DNA of 64,000 nucleotides from Flavobacterium suaedae (GCF_014642915.1 NZ_BMJE01000002.1:310001-374000), one strand, 5' to 3'. Numbered from the stretch's first letter, positions 15,785 through 26,301 are shown. Notes: generated by a model not told the origin, from the sequence alone. Program-made: numbers and translations.

Positions 15785-18022
15785 ATGCGTAATATATTTT
15801 TATTCATTTTATGTATTGTGGCTGTAAATGTACAGGCACAGGAAACAATAAGCGGTAAGGTACTGGATGACCAAAACCTGCCGTTACCCGGTGCAAGTGT
15901 GCATTGGGCAGATACTTCAATTTCAGTATCAACAGTAGATGATGGTACTTTTAAAATCCCCTATTCAAAAGAATACACAAAACTTATTATTAGTTATATA
16001 GGTTTTGAAACGGATACAATTACAGTAAATTCACCGAAATATATAACTCACGTTTTAAAACCTTCAGGCGGAAGTGAGCTTGATGAAGTTACTGTAGAGA
16101 AAACAAGAAAAAGCCTTGAAAGATCTCGTCTTGAAACAGCCAATGTTTCTAAAATGAGCAGTAAAGAACTTTTAAAAGCAGCTTGCTGTAACATTGCCGA
16201 AAGCTTTGAGACCAACCCTTCTATTGATGTTAACTTCTCTGACGCGCTTACAGGAACACGACAAATAAAAATGCTGGGACTTACCAGCCCATACCTGTTA
16301 ATAGCAGAAGAAAATATACCGGCAGTGCGTGGGGCATCGCAAGCATACGGGCTTTCGTTTGTGCCGGGTACATGGGTTGAGAGTATACAAATTACAAAAG
16401 GGGCAGGACCTGTAATTAATGGTTATGAGAGTATATCAGGGCAAATAAACTACGAGCTTTTAAAGCCGGTTGATGATATTCCTTTCTTTTTAAATGCTTA
16501 CGGTTCTACAGGAGGACGCTTTGAGTTGAATACTCATATTAATCAAAAAGTTTCAGATAAGTGGAGCAGTACATTATTTGTACATGGTAATACTCGTGTA
16601 ACAAAGAATGACATGAACGATGATGGTTTTCTTGATAACCCACTGGCGAAACAGATTAACGTAATGAACCGCTGGCAGTATAATGATGCCGAGAAAGGCT
16701 GGGTAAGTTTCCTTAATGCACGTTACATGCGTGATGAAAAACAAACAGGAGAACTTGACTTTGACCCGGACAGAGATAAACTAACTACAAACTACTGGGG
16801 TTCGGAAATTATTACTGATAAGTTAGATCTTTCAGGTAAACTAGGCTATGTTTTCCCTGATATGCCTTTCCAAAGTGTAGGATTGCAAGCGGCATATAAC
16901 TGGCATAAGCAAGATTCTTATTTTGGGCTTAACCAGTATGATATAGATCAAAAAAGTTTTTACTCTAACCTTATTTTCAGTTCTATTATAACTAATACTT
17001 TAAATAAGTTTTCTACAGGATTAAACTTTACATACGATAAATATGATGAATTTGTAAATACTGCTGACGTAGGCAGGATAGATAATTCAGTAGGAGCTTT
17101 CTTTGAATATACGTATGATAATAACTATGATTTTAGTGCAATATTAGGAGGTAGGGTAGATGTACATAACCGATTAGGTACTTTCTTTACGCCAAGACTA
17201 CACCTGCGTTACAACCCTTGGACCAAAACTGTACTACGCGCTTCGGCAGGTAGAGGTAAAAGAGCAGCTAATATATTTGCCGAAAATCAGCAATACTTTG
17301 GTAGCTCACGCCAGTTTCAAGTTTTAAATAACGGTGGTAAAGTTTATGGGCTTGACCCTGAAATTGCATGGAATTACGGAATAAGCTTTAGTCAGGGTTT
17401 TAAACTGTTTAATAGAAATACAGATTTTATAGTAGATTTCTATAGAACCGATTTTGAAAACCGTGCAGTAGTTGATGTGTATGGATCGCCACAGCAAGTA
17501 TCTTTCTATAATTTAGAAAACGGTTCTTCTGCTAATAGTTTACAGGTTGAGTTGAATTATGAAATAACACACCACTTTAATATACGTACTGCTTATAAGT
17601 ACTATGACGTTAAAACAGATTACCTTTCGGGTACTGAAGAAATGCCGCTACAGGCAAAAAACAGATTTTTTGCTAATGTAGGTTATGAAACACATATAGG
17701 TGAAGGCGGTAAACAATGGAAGTTTGATTTCACTTATAACTGGTTAGATAAACAACGCTTGCCAAATACAGCATCAAACCCTGCGCAGTACCGCATGGGT
17801 GAGTATTCACCATCATTCTCTTTAATGAATGCGCAAATAACCCGTACCTTCTCAAGTGTGTTTGAAGTATATGTGGGAGGTGAGAATATAGGTAACTATC
17901 GTCAGGACAGAGCAATTATAGGCGCAGATGACCCTTTTGGTACTTATTTTGATACATCTATAGTATATGCACCTGTATTTGGGCAAATGTACTATGCAGG
18001 TTTACGATTTAAGATTAAATAA
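15785..18022 (+). CDS. TonB-dependent receptor with CC motif in the plug (probable metal receptor)
   Basis: Outer-membrane active transporter of 745 residues. It has a signal peptide (1-18), a carboxypeptidase-regulatory-like domain (about 20-95), a plug (about 105-230) and a beta-barrel. The start of the plug contains Cys134-Cys135-Asn-Ile-Ala-Glu-Ser-Phe-Glu-Thr-Asn-Pro-Ser-Ile-Asp-Val, a distinctive segment that replaces the usual TonB-receptor plug start. It sits between a Cys/His-rich exported protein and an HMA-domain protein, so it probably imports copper or another thiophilic metal complex; the sequence alone does not prove the substrate. The 80-base gap from the upstream gene has a weak hairpin only. 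Confidence 0.92.
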   Translation: MRNIFLFILCIVAVNVQAQETISGKVLDDQNLPLPGASVHWADTSISVSTVDDGTFKIPYSKEYTKLIISYIGFETDTITVNSPKYITHVLKPSGGSELDEVTVEKTRKSLERSRLETANVSKMSSKELLKAACCNIAESFETNPSIDVNFSDALTGTRQIKMLGLTSPYLLIAEENIPAVRGASQAYGLSFVPGTWVESIQITKGAGPVINGYESISGQINYELLKPVDDIPFFLNAYGSTGGRFELNTHINQKVSDKWSSTLFVHGNTRVTKNDMNDDGFLDNPLAKQINVMNRWQYNDAEKGWVSFLNARYMRDEKQTGELDFDPDRDKLTTNYWGSEIITDKLDLSGKLGYVFPDMPFQSVGLQAAYNWHKQDSYFGLNQYDIDQKSFYSNLIFSSIITNTLNKFSTGLNFTYDKYDEFVNTADVGRIDNSVGAFFEYTYDNNYDFSAILGGRVDVHNRLGTFFTPRLHLRYNPWTKTVLRASAGRGKRAANIFAENQQYFGSSRQFQVLNNGGKVYGLDPEIAWNYGISFSQGFKLFNRNTDFIVDFYRTDFENRAVVDVYGSPQQVSFYNLENGSSANSLQVELNYEITHHFNIRTAYKYYDVKTDYLSGTEEMPLQAKNRFFANVGYETHIGEGGKQWKFDFTYNWLDKQRLPNTASNPAQYRMGEYSPSFSLMNAQITRTFSSVFEVYVGGENIGNYRQDRAIIGADDPFGTYFDTSIVYAPVFGQMYYAGLRFKIK

Positions 18023-18059
18023 AAATATTATATTTAAAAACTTAACTAAGAATCATACT

Positions 18060-18401
18060 ATGAAAAAACTGTTTTTATTATTATTTGTTATGTTGTTTAG
18101 CGTAACAATACAAGCTCAGGAAAAGAAGAAGAAAAATGCCAAATACGAAATCGAGGTTAAAGGAAACTGCGATATGTGTAAAAAGCGAATTGAAAAGGCA
18201 GCCTTTGGTGTGTCTGGTGTAAAGTTCGCAGAATGGCATGATCATCATCAGGATTTACACTTAATTATAGATGAAAATAAGTGTAGTATTGACGATGTAC
18301 GAAAAGCGGTGGCAAAATCAGGACATGATACTGATAAAGTAAAGGCTAAAGATGAAGATTACAAAGGCTTGCATGATTGTTGCCAATACGATAGAGAATA
18401 A
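18060..18401 (+). CDS. Exported heavy-metal-associated (HMA) domain protein
   Basis: From the ATG at 18060 the protein has 113 residues with a signal peptide ending near Ile-Gln-Ala-Gln. The mature part is an HMA ferredoxin-like domain with the metal motif Gly-Asn-Cys37-Asp-Met-Cys40-Lys-Lys-Arg-Ile-Glu and the usual Gly-Val-x-x-Ala segment, then a His-rich stretch (His-Asp-His-His) and a C-terminal Cys-Cys. It could carry Cu(I) in the periplasm. A longer in-frame start at 17967 would overlap the receptor gene and spoil the signal peptide, so it is rejected. It is the last gene before a very strong terminator. Confidence 0.9.
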   Translation: MKKLFLLLFVMLFSVTIQAQEKKKKNAKYEIEVKGNCDMCKKRIEKAAFGVSGVKFAEWHDHHQDLHLIIDENKCSIDDVRKAVAKSGHDTDKVKAKDEDYKGLHDCCQYDRE

Positions 18402-18414
18402 CAAAACTAGAGTA

Positions 18415-18456
18415 CCATAAAAAAACTCCCGAATATGTTCGGGAGTTTTTTTATGG
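18415..18456 (+). terminator. Terminator after the HMA gene, perfect 19-bp inverted repeat
   Basis: The two arms are perfectly complementary over 19 bases (core AACTCCCGAA / TTCGGGAGTT, with A and T runs and a terminal CCAT / ATGG) around a four-base loop TATG. It can stop transcription in either direction. Confidence 0.9.
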
Positions 18457-18518
18457 TAAGTGTAATTTTAAATTTATATTTAGGAGTTTATATATAAGTT
18501 TTTTAAATCAATCAACAA

Positions 18519-19832
18519 ATGAATACTACCAACTTGGCTTTTACTTTTGTGTTTCTTTTTGGGGGCTTTTTATTGCAAAGCCTAACAGCACAAGAGCTGT
18601 TTAAAGATAAAAAACTATACCTGAATGAAGATGGAAGTAATTATGTCAAATTTACTTTTCTTACTCAGGCATGGCTAAGAAATATGGAATACAACCCCGG
18701 GACTACTATAAATAACGTAGAGCGTACTAATGGAACTGATATTGGAATACGTCGCTACCGAATACAAATGTATGGTCAGTTAACTGACAGGGTTTTTGCT
18801 TACAGTCAGTTTGGAGAAAATAATTTTAATGCTGTATCAAGCAGAAAGCTGGGCTTTTTTGTACATGATGCTTACGGTGAGTATGCTGTTGATAAAGAAA
18901 AGCTTTCAATAGGTATGGGGCTTTCTGCATGGAGTGGTCTTTCCCGCTTTTCTTCTCCCTCTGTAGGTTCTATTTTGGGAATTGATGCGCCTTTGTTTCT
19001 GCAAAGTACTAATGATGTTACCGATCAGTTTTTAAGAAAATTATCAGTATTTGCTAAAGGTAAATTAGGTAAATTAGATTATAGGATAGCTTTAGCACAA
19101 CCTATGTCAATTACAGAATCTTCAAATTACGATCCTACTATAAATGAAGATGTAGCAAGCTTTTCATCTAATCCACCCGAAATGCAATGGAATGCCTATT
19201 TTCAGTATCAATTTAAAGATAAAGAGTCTAACCTTACATCATATAACACAGGAACTTATTTAGGTAATAAAAAAGTATTAAATATTGGAGCAGGCTTAGT
19301 ATATCAAGAAGATGCTATGTGGCACAGAAATGCTGTAAATGATACTATAATGAGCAATATGTTCCATCTGGCAGCTGATGTTTATTATGATGCTCCTGTG
19401 GGTAATAAGGGGCAAGCCATAAGTGTGTATGCTAACGTTACAAACTATGATTTTGGCAAGAATTACTTGCGTAACTCAGCAGTAATGAACCCTGCTACCG
19501 GAAGTAATAACCCTGATATATTAAACGGGAGTGGGAATGGTTTCCCTATGTATGGTACGGGTACAGTATTTTATGCTCAGGCAGGATATAAGTTTAAAGA
19601 TAATTTAATTGGCAATACTACATTACTGCCTTATGCTTCTATTCAGCATGCAGATTATGAAGCATTGGAAGACCCTATGAGCTTTTTTGATGTCGGGATT
19701 AACTGGATATTGGCAGGGCATACTTCAAAGTTTACAATAGCATATCAAAGCAGGCCTGTATATAACACTACGGGAGAAAAAATTGAAAGGCGAGGAGCTG
19801 TAGTAGCACAATATCAAGTGTACTTTAATTAA
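18519..19832 (+). CDS. Outer-membrane porin (phosphate-selective porin-like)
   Basis: The 437-residue protein has a signal peptide (about 1-24, ending Leu-Thr-Ala-Gln) and alternating beta-strand pattern through its length, with Ile-Arg-Arg-Tyr-Arg-Ile-Gln-Met-Tyr-Gly and other arginine-rich strands as in OprO/OprP-type porins. It ends Tyr-Gln-Val-Tyr-Phe-Asn. It is likely a passive channel in the outer membrane; the solute cannot be told. It is separated from the metal-uptake set by a strong terminator and so is probably transcribed alone. Confidence 0.75.
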   Translation: MNTTNLAFTFVFLFGGFLLQSLTAQELFKDKKLYLNEDGSNYVKFTFLTQAWLRNMEYNPGTTINNVERTNGTDIGIRRYRIQMYGQLTDRVFAYSQFGENNFNAVSSRKLGFFVHDAYGEYAVDKEKLSIGMGLSAWSGLSRFSSPSVGSILGIDAPLFLQSTNDVTDQFLRKLSVFAKGKLGKLDYRIALAQPMSITESSNYDPTINEDVASFSSNPPEMQWNAYFQYQFKDKESNLTSYNTGTYLGNKKVLNIGAGLVYQEDAMWHRNAVNDTIMSNMFHLAADVYYDAPVGNKGQAISVYANVTNYDFGKNYLRNSAVMNPATGSNNPDILNGSGNGFPMYGTGTVFYAQAGYKFKDNLIGNTTLLPYASIQHADYEALEDPMSFFDVGINWILAGHTSKFTIAYQSRPVYNTTGEKIERRGAVVAQYQVYFN

Positions 19833-19847
19833 ATAAAAAATAGTATT

Positions 19848-19876
19848 AAAAAAAGCTCCTGAAGGAGCCTTTTTTA
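19848..19876. terminator. Bidirectional terminator between two convergent genes
   Basis: The stem AAGCTCC / GGAGCCTT with loop TGAA is flanked by an A run and a T run. It serves the porin gene (plus) and overlaps the last codon of the macroglobulin-like gene (minus). Confidence 0.75.
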
Positions 19877-22252
19877 ATTTAAGTAAATAGTTTTTGTTTC
19901 CGATATTATATTGCCCTCGGGGCTCATACCTTCAATTAAAATCCTTACTGCGTCTTGTCCTGTATAAGGTATTTCAAAACTAAATTCACCTTTCTCATCA
20001 CTTGTAATTAAAGGCTCCCAGTCTATAACCCCGAAGTTTTCGAACCCTTTACTGTATGTAGTAAAATATTCGGTGTTTTTAAACGGTTCTACCTGCTGGA
20101 ACCCATCAGTTATTATAAAGTCAGTTGATGTTTTCTTATTCTTTTTACCGGTAAAATCAGTTCTCATGTAAATTTTTATAATCCCCATTTTATTATCTAC
20201 CGAAGGTACTATTGCATGCTGGTTTACATAAAACTCATCAACATCTGCTGTTTGCATACCGCGAAGAAAATCAAAAGTTAATTGCCTTACATTATTTACA
20301 TATAACATTGGCGAAGATCTTTGCCCATTTATAGTATTAACAGTTCGCCCGTATACATTAATATTCATACCATCATCTTCAACATCAAAACCATGATAGC
20401 GTATTAAATCAAGAATATAAAAAAAGTTTACAGTTTCGTCTTCAGATATTTTATAACCTCTTAATTGAGCATTCCCAAATGAGGTTTCGTATTTTAACTC
20501 ACCTCTTGTTTGCCCTGTTAGCTCAACTTCATCAAGAATAATAGCATCCATATCTACAATACCCGGAAATACAACTTCCGGTAATGTAGAGTCCGTTTCA
20601 CTTGGTTTACAACTAACAGTTTCGGGTATATAGGGTTTATTGTATCTCCTTATGTTATTAAATACTTGCGGGTATAGTTTTATAGCTTCTCTTTTATCAC
20701 CATTAATTAAAGAAAAATCTATTTTGGTAGAATCTGCCAGTACCATGTGGTCAAGTATAAATTCATTTTTATCATTAATACCAACAGTTTCATCTAAAAT
20801 ACCTCCTATAGAAGTTGCATTAATGCGGTATTTGTCGGTATTGCGTATTTTTTGATTTAAGGTTCCTTTTATAGTGATTCCCATATCAAAAGTATAATTA
20901 CTTTCGGGAGGAGAACTTTTAATGTTTCTCCATGCATATTTACTTTTATTAGTTAACAGGAATAAGTCAAGCTCATAAAGTGTTTTTCGGTTTACTTCTT
21001 TAAAATACTTTTTAGCATCAATACGCCTGTTGTTTTCTATGTATGGAGCTAAAAGTAAAGACCCATACATGTCATTATGTTCTTTTAGTGCCATAGTATT
21101 GTCAGGAAGTATTGTTACGCTTAGTTTAGCATTTTTTAAAGGAGATTTCCCGGTTAATTCAGCGATTTCCTTATCAAACTTTTTCTTTTGTATGTCAAGT
21201 GGTAAGGTTTTGTCAGGCTGAATATATGCCAAGCGATAAGCTAGTTCATCGAGGTTACTGTCTAACAGGCGGAAGGTATTTAATCCTGTGCTAAAATCGC
21301 TAATATTTAAAATCATATTTACTTCTGTCTCTTCTGAAAGATTAAATTTAAAAACAGAAGATTTTTCATCTTTATGAGCGACTAAATATACCGCATCGGT
21401 ACCAATTTCTTTTTTAAGAACATCTGAAGCTCTTACTTTTACAATAACTTTTTCGGCTAAAACGTAAGAGTTTACTTCTAAAGATGCGCCTTTTAGTTGT
21501 GCACGTTCAAGTTGTTGTTCATGTGGTGTGTTTTTAATATTTGCTACTACTTTATACGTTTCTGTAGCTTCAGGAATTATGGTAAACCTTCCGTAACCAG
21601 ATTCGTTAACGCTTACAGATTTTATTTTTTCTCCTGAGCTGTTAGTAAGGTATACTTCGGTAGCAGATACAGGAGTGTTATTACAGTCTGCAATAGTTAC
21701 TCCTACTACATTATTAACCCCTGCTACTAATGTGCCACCCTCAGGAAACAGATTGATGTTTATATCGGAGTAGTTTATACCCCTTGAAAATGAAGGTGAA
21801 ATGGTTGGATTAATGACTGTTATTTCCCTGATAAACGATTCATCTTCTTTAAAGTTGTTCATCCAGTTAGTATAAAACTGTAAGTAGTATTTACCTGACT
21901 TTAATTCATCACCTAAATCAAGTTTCCCTGAAAAACTACCAATATCACCATATAACAAATCATTTTGAAGAATTTTTCCTTCTTCATCAATAAGCGATAC
22001 AAAAATGTTTACACAGGAGTAAAAAGGTTTACCTGTTTTTCGGTGATATACATACCCTTTAAACCATACGGCTTCATTTGTCATAAAAACATCTTTATCC
22101 AGTTGTACGTGAATGTTTTCACGTTCCAGAAAGAAGTAATCACTAAGTAGTTTTGAAATATGCTCTTTTTTATCCTGAGCGTTAACAGTGGTTGAAAATA
22201 AAACCGCCAAAAGCAGGCAAATGCTGTAAAAAGCTGACTTCATAAATTTCAA
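19874..22252 (-). CDS. Large exported protein with macroglobulin-like N-terminal domain
   Basis: The 792-residue protein has a signal peptide (about 1-25) and then an alpha-2-macroglobulin MG2-like domain: Glu-Asn-Ile-His-Val-Gln-Leu-Asp-Lys followed by Glu-Ala-Val-Trp-Phe-Lys-Gly-Tyr-Val. Further beta-sandwich segments follow, and near residues 610-690 a stretch (Tyr-His-Gly-Phe-Asp-Val, then Pro-Met-Leu-Tyr-Val-Asn) recalls a degenerate TonB-plug domain. This layout is common among Bacteroidota proteins of unknown function. The C-terminus resembles another MG-like beta-sandwich. It is likely periplasmic or surface exposed. No co-transcribed partner is visible. Confidence 0.75.
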   Translation of the reverse strand: MKFMKSAFYSICLLLAVLFSTTVNAQDKKEHISKLLSDYFFLERENIHVQLDKDVFMTNEAVWFKGYVYHRKTGKPFYSCVNIFVSLIDEEGKILQNDLLYGDIGSFSGKLDLGDELKSGKYYLQFYTNWMNNFKEDESFIREITVINPTISPSFSRGINYSDININLFPEGGTLVAGVNNVVGVTIADCNNTPVSATEVYLTNSSGEKIKSVSVNESGYGRFTIIPEATETYKVVANIKNTPHEQQLERAQLKGASLEVNSYVLAEKVIVKVRASDVLKKEIGTDAVYLVAHKDEKSSVFKFNLSEETEVNMILNISDFSTGLNTFRLLDSNLDELAYRLAYIQPDKTLPLDIQKKKFDKEIAELTGKSPLKNAKLSVTILPDNTMALKEHNDMYGSLLLAPYIENNRRIDAKKYFKEVNRKTLYELDLFLLTNKSKYAWRNIKSSPPESNYTFDMGITIKGTLNQKIRNTDKYRINATSIGGILDETVGINDKNEFILDHMVLADSTKIDFSLINGDKREAIKLYPQVFNNIRRYNKPYIPETVSCKPSETDSTLPEVVFPGIVDMDAIILDEVELTGQTRGELKYETSFGNAQLRGYKISEDETVNFFYILDLIRYHGFDVEDDGMNINVYGRTVNTINGQRSSPMLYVNNVRQLTFDFLRGMQTADVDEFYVNQHAIVPSVDNKMGIIKIYMRTDFTGKKNKKTSTDFIITDGFQQVEPFKNTEYFTTYSKGFENFGVIDWEPLITSDEKGEFSFEIPYTGQDAVRILIEGMSPEGNIISETKTIYLN

Positions 22253-22320
22253 TTAGTTGGTATGTGTTTTTATAACGCGAAAATATAAATGTTGTTTTAA
22301 TTTCAGTTATTTTTTAATAA

Positions 22321-22355
22321 AAAAAGAGGAGCACAATACGTTGTACTCCTCTTTT
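22321..22355 (-). terminator. Terminator of groL
   Basis: A 15-base stem (AAAGAGGAG...ACAA / TTGT...CTCCTCTTT, one mismatch) with loop TACG is followed on the minus strand by a T run, about 22 bases after the groL stop codon. Confidence 0.85.
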
Positions 22356-22377
22356 AGGTTATTTGTATAGGGTGATA

Positions 22378-24033
<1,656 letters not shown>

Positions 24034-24050
24034 TTAATAATTAAACTCGA

Positions 24051-24326
24051 TTATATTACTGCGAAAATTTCTTCTTCTTTCATTATCAGGTAATCTTTAC
24101 CCTCAAACTTAAGCTCTGTACCTGCATATTTACCATATAAAACAGTATCACCTTCTTTTACTGTCATGTCATGGTCTTTAGTACCGTTACCAACGGCTAC
24201 TACAATACCTTTTTGTGGTTTTTCTTTTGCAGTGTCAGGAATGAAAAGACCTGATGCAGTCTTAGTTTCTGCAGCAACCGGTTCTACCAGAACACGGTCT
24301 GAAAGCGGTTTAATGTTTAAAGCCAT
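24051..24326 (-). CDS. groS: Co-chaperonin GroES
   Basis: Heptameric lid for GroEL. The 91 residues begin [16 protein letters not shown] and contain the mobile loop (Lys-Thr-Ala-Ser-Gly-Leu-Phe-Ile-Pro) that contacts GroEL. It is the first gene of groS-groL. No CIRCE inverted repeat was found in the upstream 140 bases, so HrcA control is not indicated. A TTGGCAC element lies about 41-56 bases upstream of the start; see the separate entry. Confidence 0.99.
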   Translation of the reverse strand: MALNIKPLSDRVLVEPVAAETKTASGLFIPDTAKEKPQKGIVVAVGNGTKDHDMTVKEGDTVLYGKYAGTELKFEGKDYLIMKEEEIFAVI

Positions 24327-24366
24327 ATGTTTTTATTTTTATTGTTAATGTTATGCTCTCTATTTT

Positions 24367-24382
24367 TCAGAAATTGTGCCAA
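24367..24382 (-). promoter_or_regulatory. TTGGCAC element upstream of groS (possible sigma-54-like promoter)
   Basis: On the minus strand the sequence TTGGCACAATTTCTGA matches the -24 half (TGGCAC) of the sigma-54 consensus well. At the -12 half it has CTGA where TTGC is expected; the GG to G spacing is right. No TANNTTTG box follows at -7. It could instead be an extended -33 element. Tentative. Confidence 0.25.
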
Positions 24383-24403
24383 TACTGTAAACTGACATAT
24401 ATG

Positions 24404-24441
24404 ACAAAAAAAAATGCCAGCATGTCAGTATGCGGGCATTT
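24404..24441 (-). terminator. Terminator of secG
   Basis: The stem AAATGCC-GCAT / ATGC-GGCATTT (one internal mismatch) with a six-base loop is followed on the minus strand by nine T. It separates the miaB-secG run from groS-groL. Confidence 0.75.
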
Positions 24442-24469
24442 CTATATTTAGTTTGTTTTGATGTATTGC

Positions 24470-24829
24470 TTACTCAGCAGCTTCTTCTGTAGTAGCAGCC
24501 TCTCCTTCAGCAGGAGTTGCAGCAGCGTCAGTAGCCGGTGCGTCGGTAGTAGTTTCTGTCTGTACTGCAGATTCGTCAATGTACTTATCTTCTGCCATAC
24601 TACCGTTAGAGAAGCTAAGCGTAGAAAGTAAAATTAAAGATACTAAAACTATAGCCAGTGTCCATGTACCCTTGTCTAAGAAATTATTAGTGTTTTGTAC
24701 ACCACCAACAACCTGAGAACCACCCAAGCTAGATGATAAACCACCACCTTTAGGGTTTTGTACCATGATTATCACAACAAGGAAAAAGCTTACCAGCGTT
24801 ATTAGTATTAAAAAGATTGAAAACTCCAT
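24470..24829 (-). CDS. secG: Preprotein translocase subunit SecG
   Basis: Membrane subunit of the SecYEG protein-export channel. The 119-residue protein has two transmembrane helices (about 3-23 and 55-75) with the conserved cytoplasmic loop between them: Met-Val-Gln-Asn-Pro-Lys-Gly-Gly-Gly-Leu-Ser-Ser-Ser-Leu-Gly-Gly. The C-terminal tail of about 40 residues is rich in Ala, Thr and Glu and is longer than in E. coli. It starts five bases after the TPR-like gene, indicating a shared transcript. Confidence 0.95.
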   Translation of the reverse strand: MEFSIFLILITLVSFFLVVIIMVQNPKGGGLSSSLGGSQVVGGVQNTNNFLDKGTWTLAIVLVSLILLSTLSFSNGSMAEDKYIDESAVQTETTTDAPATDAAATPAEGEAATTEEAAE

Positions 24830-24834
24830 TATCG

Positions 24835-25755
24835 TTAATTGTTATTTTGTTGTAAAATTTTAATATCTGCAATACGGTCTGCAAAGAAAACACTTTTTTC
24901 CGGATATTTCAAAATTAAAATTTCATAAGCTTGTATTGCCTTACTATATTTTTTTTGTTCCAGGTAAACTTTAGCTAAAGTCTCTGTCATCAGGCTGTTA
25001 TTATCTTCGTTTCTGCTCCCTAAATTGGTAGTTGGAGCAGGTGCCGTTTTAGAAGGGGTTATTTTAGGGTTGGATTCTATAAAGCGATCTATTATTTCCA
25101 GCTTTTTATCCAGTGCTGATGACGATGTAGAGGTGCTGTCTGTTTTTTCAGATTCATCAACTTCTTCCTCTTTGTTTTCTTCCCTGTTTATAGGTGTTAT
25201 TTTAGAAAGCTGCAGCCACTCTGAAAAAGAATGGGTTTCACTTCTGTTAAAAGTCAACGGTTTACCTATTTCCAGTTTTTCTTCAGCAGATTTTTCAGTG
25301 CTTTCAACTTCTTTTTCAGTTGTTTCTGCCTGAGGGGAGGCTTGAGGAATTTCTTGCGGTGATTCTATTTCAACTTCGGATTCTGATTCTTTAATCGTGC
25401 GCTTTATAGACTCTTCAACCTTATCTTTTGGGGCAACAGTTATTTCTTCGCTTTCGTTAACAGGAAGCAATTCAATAGTTTTTTGAGTATTGTCAAAATG
25501 CTCCTTATCAATACTGGCAAACTGTTCTGATGTTATAAAATCAAAAAGCACTGAGCGGTCAGTAGTATGTGCTGCTGTCTTTTTTAGCTCTGTATTATAT
25601 CTGAAACTATCCTGATTGTATAACCCTTTTAACTGTATAGCGCGGGCACTTTGCAGGTAAGGGAACTCAGCTAAAACCTGTTCCAGTTCTGCAGTTTGCC
25701 TTTCGCTTAATGAGTAAGGCTTATTTAGTAATGTTATGTAATCTTTAGTATTCAA
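24835..25755 (-). CDS. TPR-like protein, conserved in flavobacteria
   Basis: The 306-residue protein starts with a helical domain of about 85 residues (Leu-Ser-Glu-Arg-Gln-Thr...Leu-Ala-Glu-Phe-Pro-Tyr-Leu-Gln-Ser-Ala-Arg) followed by a long Glu/Ser-rich, probably disordered linker. The C-terminal 50 residues hold one tetratricopeptide-like repeat (Leu-Ala-Lys-Val-Tyr-Leu-Glu-Gln-Lys-Lys-Tyr-Ser-Lys-Ala-Ile, then Tyr-Glu-Ile-Leu-Ile-Leu-Lys-Tyr-Pro-Glu). No signal peptide or membrane segment is seen, so it is probably cytosolic. It lies between lptE (27 bases) and secG (5 bases) in one run of genes. Its job is unknown; a scaffold role is only a guess. Confidence 0.75.
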   Translation of the reverse strand: MNTKDYITLLNKPYSLSERQTAELEQVLAEFPYLQSARAIQLKGLYNQDSFRYNTELKKTAAHTTDRSVLFDFITSEQFASIDKEHFDNTQKTIELLPVNESEEITVAPKDKVEESIKRTIKESESEVEIESPQEIPQASPQAETTEKEVESTEKSAEEKLEIGKPLTFNRSETHSFSEWLQLSKITPINREENKEEEVDESEKTDSTSTSSSALDKKLEIIDRFIESNPKITPSKTAPAPTTNLGSRNEDNNSLMTETLAKVYLEQKKYSKAIQAYEILILKYPEKSVFFADRIADIKILQQNNN

Positions 25756-25782
25756 TAGTGTTTGTATACTTTTTTCGGATTA

Positions 25783-26286
25783 TTACCACTTGTTAAGTGA
25801 TTCATTAAAAATGTCTTGTGTTATACGTTCAAAAATCTCATCAAGTGCAGTATTTAATACACTACCGGATAGTAATGATGCGGCGGGATAATCATAAAAG
25901 AAACTGAAAGGTTTTTCAAAATTATCTTCCTCATTAAGCGTGTTTATATAGCGTACGTTTACTGTTATGGTTAGTCTGTTTTGTGCTGCACGCTGGTCAG
26001 CGGTAGCTGTCATGGGGGTAACGCGAAACTGTGTTATTTCTCCCTCATATATTAACTCTCCTCCGCTATTGGTTAAGGTCAGGTTAGTTTGGTTTTGTAT
26101 TAAGTCTTGTAATCTTCGGGTGAAAGTTAGTTCTACACCAGGTTCAACAATATCAGCATTATTTTGGAAATAATTTACCTGAAAGGTTTTGGCTTTAATA
26201 TCGCCCACCCCCGTAAAGTTATATATGCCACAACTGCTTAGTGTAAGCAATAATGTTGATGCTAAAAGTATTTTTATTTTCCTCAT
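25783..26286 (-). CDS. lptE: LptE-family outer-membrane lipoprotein
   Basis: LptE plugs the LptD barrel that inserts lipopolysaccharide into the outer leaflet. The 167-residue protein has a lipoprotein signal with Leu-Ser-Ser-Cys (Cys19) and then Gly-Ile-Tyr-Asn-Phe-Thr-Gly, a typical start of the Bacteroidota LptE-like family. A predicted alpha/beta layout with long C-terminal helix (Leu-Asn-Thr-Ala-Leu-Asp-Glu-Ile-Phe-Glu-Arg-Ile-Thr-Gln-Asp-Ile-Phe-Asn) also fits. It starts 15 bases after the sigma-54 activator gene and is probably co-transcribed with it, the TPR-like gene and secG. Confidence 0.85.
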   Translation of the reverse strand: MRKIKILLASTLLLTLSSCGIYNFTGVGDIKAKTFQVNYFQNNADIVEPGVELTFTRRLQDLIQNQTNLTLTNSGGELIYEGEITQFRVTPMTATADQRAAQNRLTITVNVRYINTLNEEDNFEKPFSFFYDYPAASLLSGSVLNTALDEIFERITQDIFNESLNKW

Positions 26287-26301
26287 TACAAGCCTTTTTT
26301 A

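Noticed and set aside
17967..18059. Longer start for the HMA-domain gene
   Set aside because: The extra 31 codons overlap the TonB receptor gene and would bury the signal peptide; the ATG at 18060 gives a normal exported protein.
24327..24469. CIRCE operator upstream of groS
   Set aside because: Searched for TTAGCACTC-N9-GAGTGCTAA and close variants; none is present.
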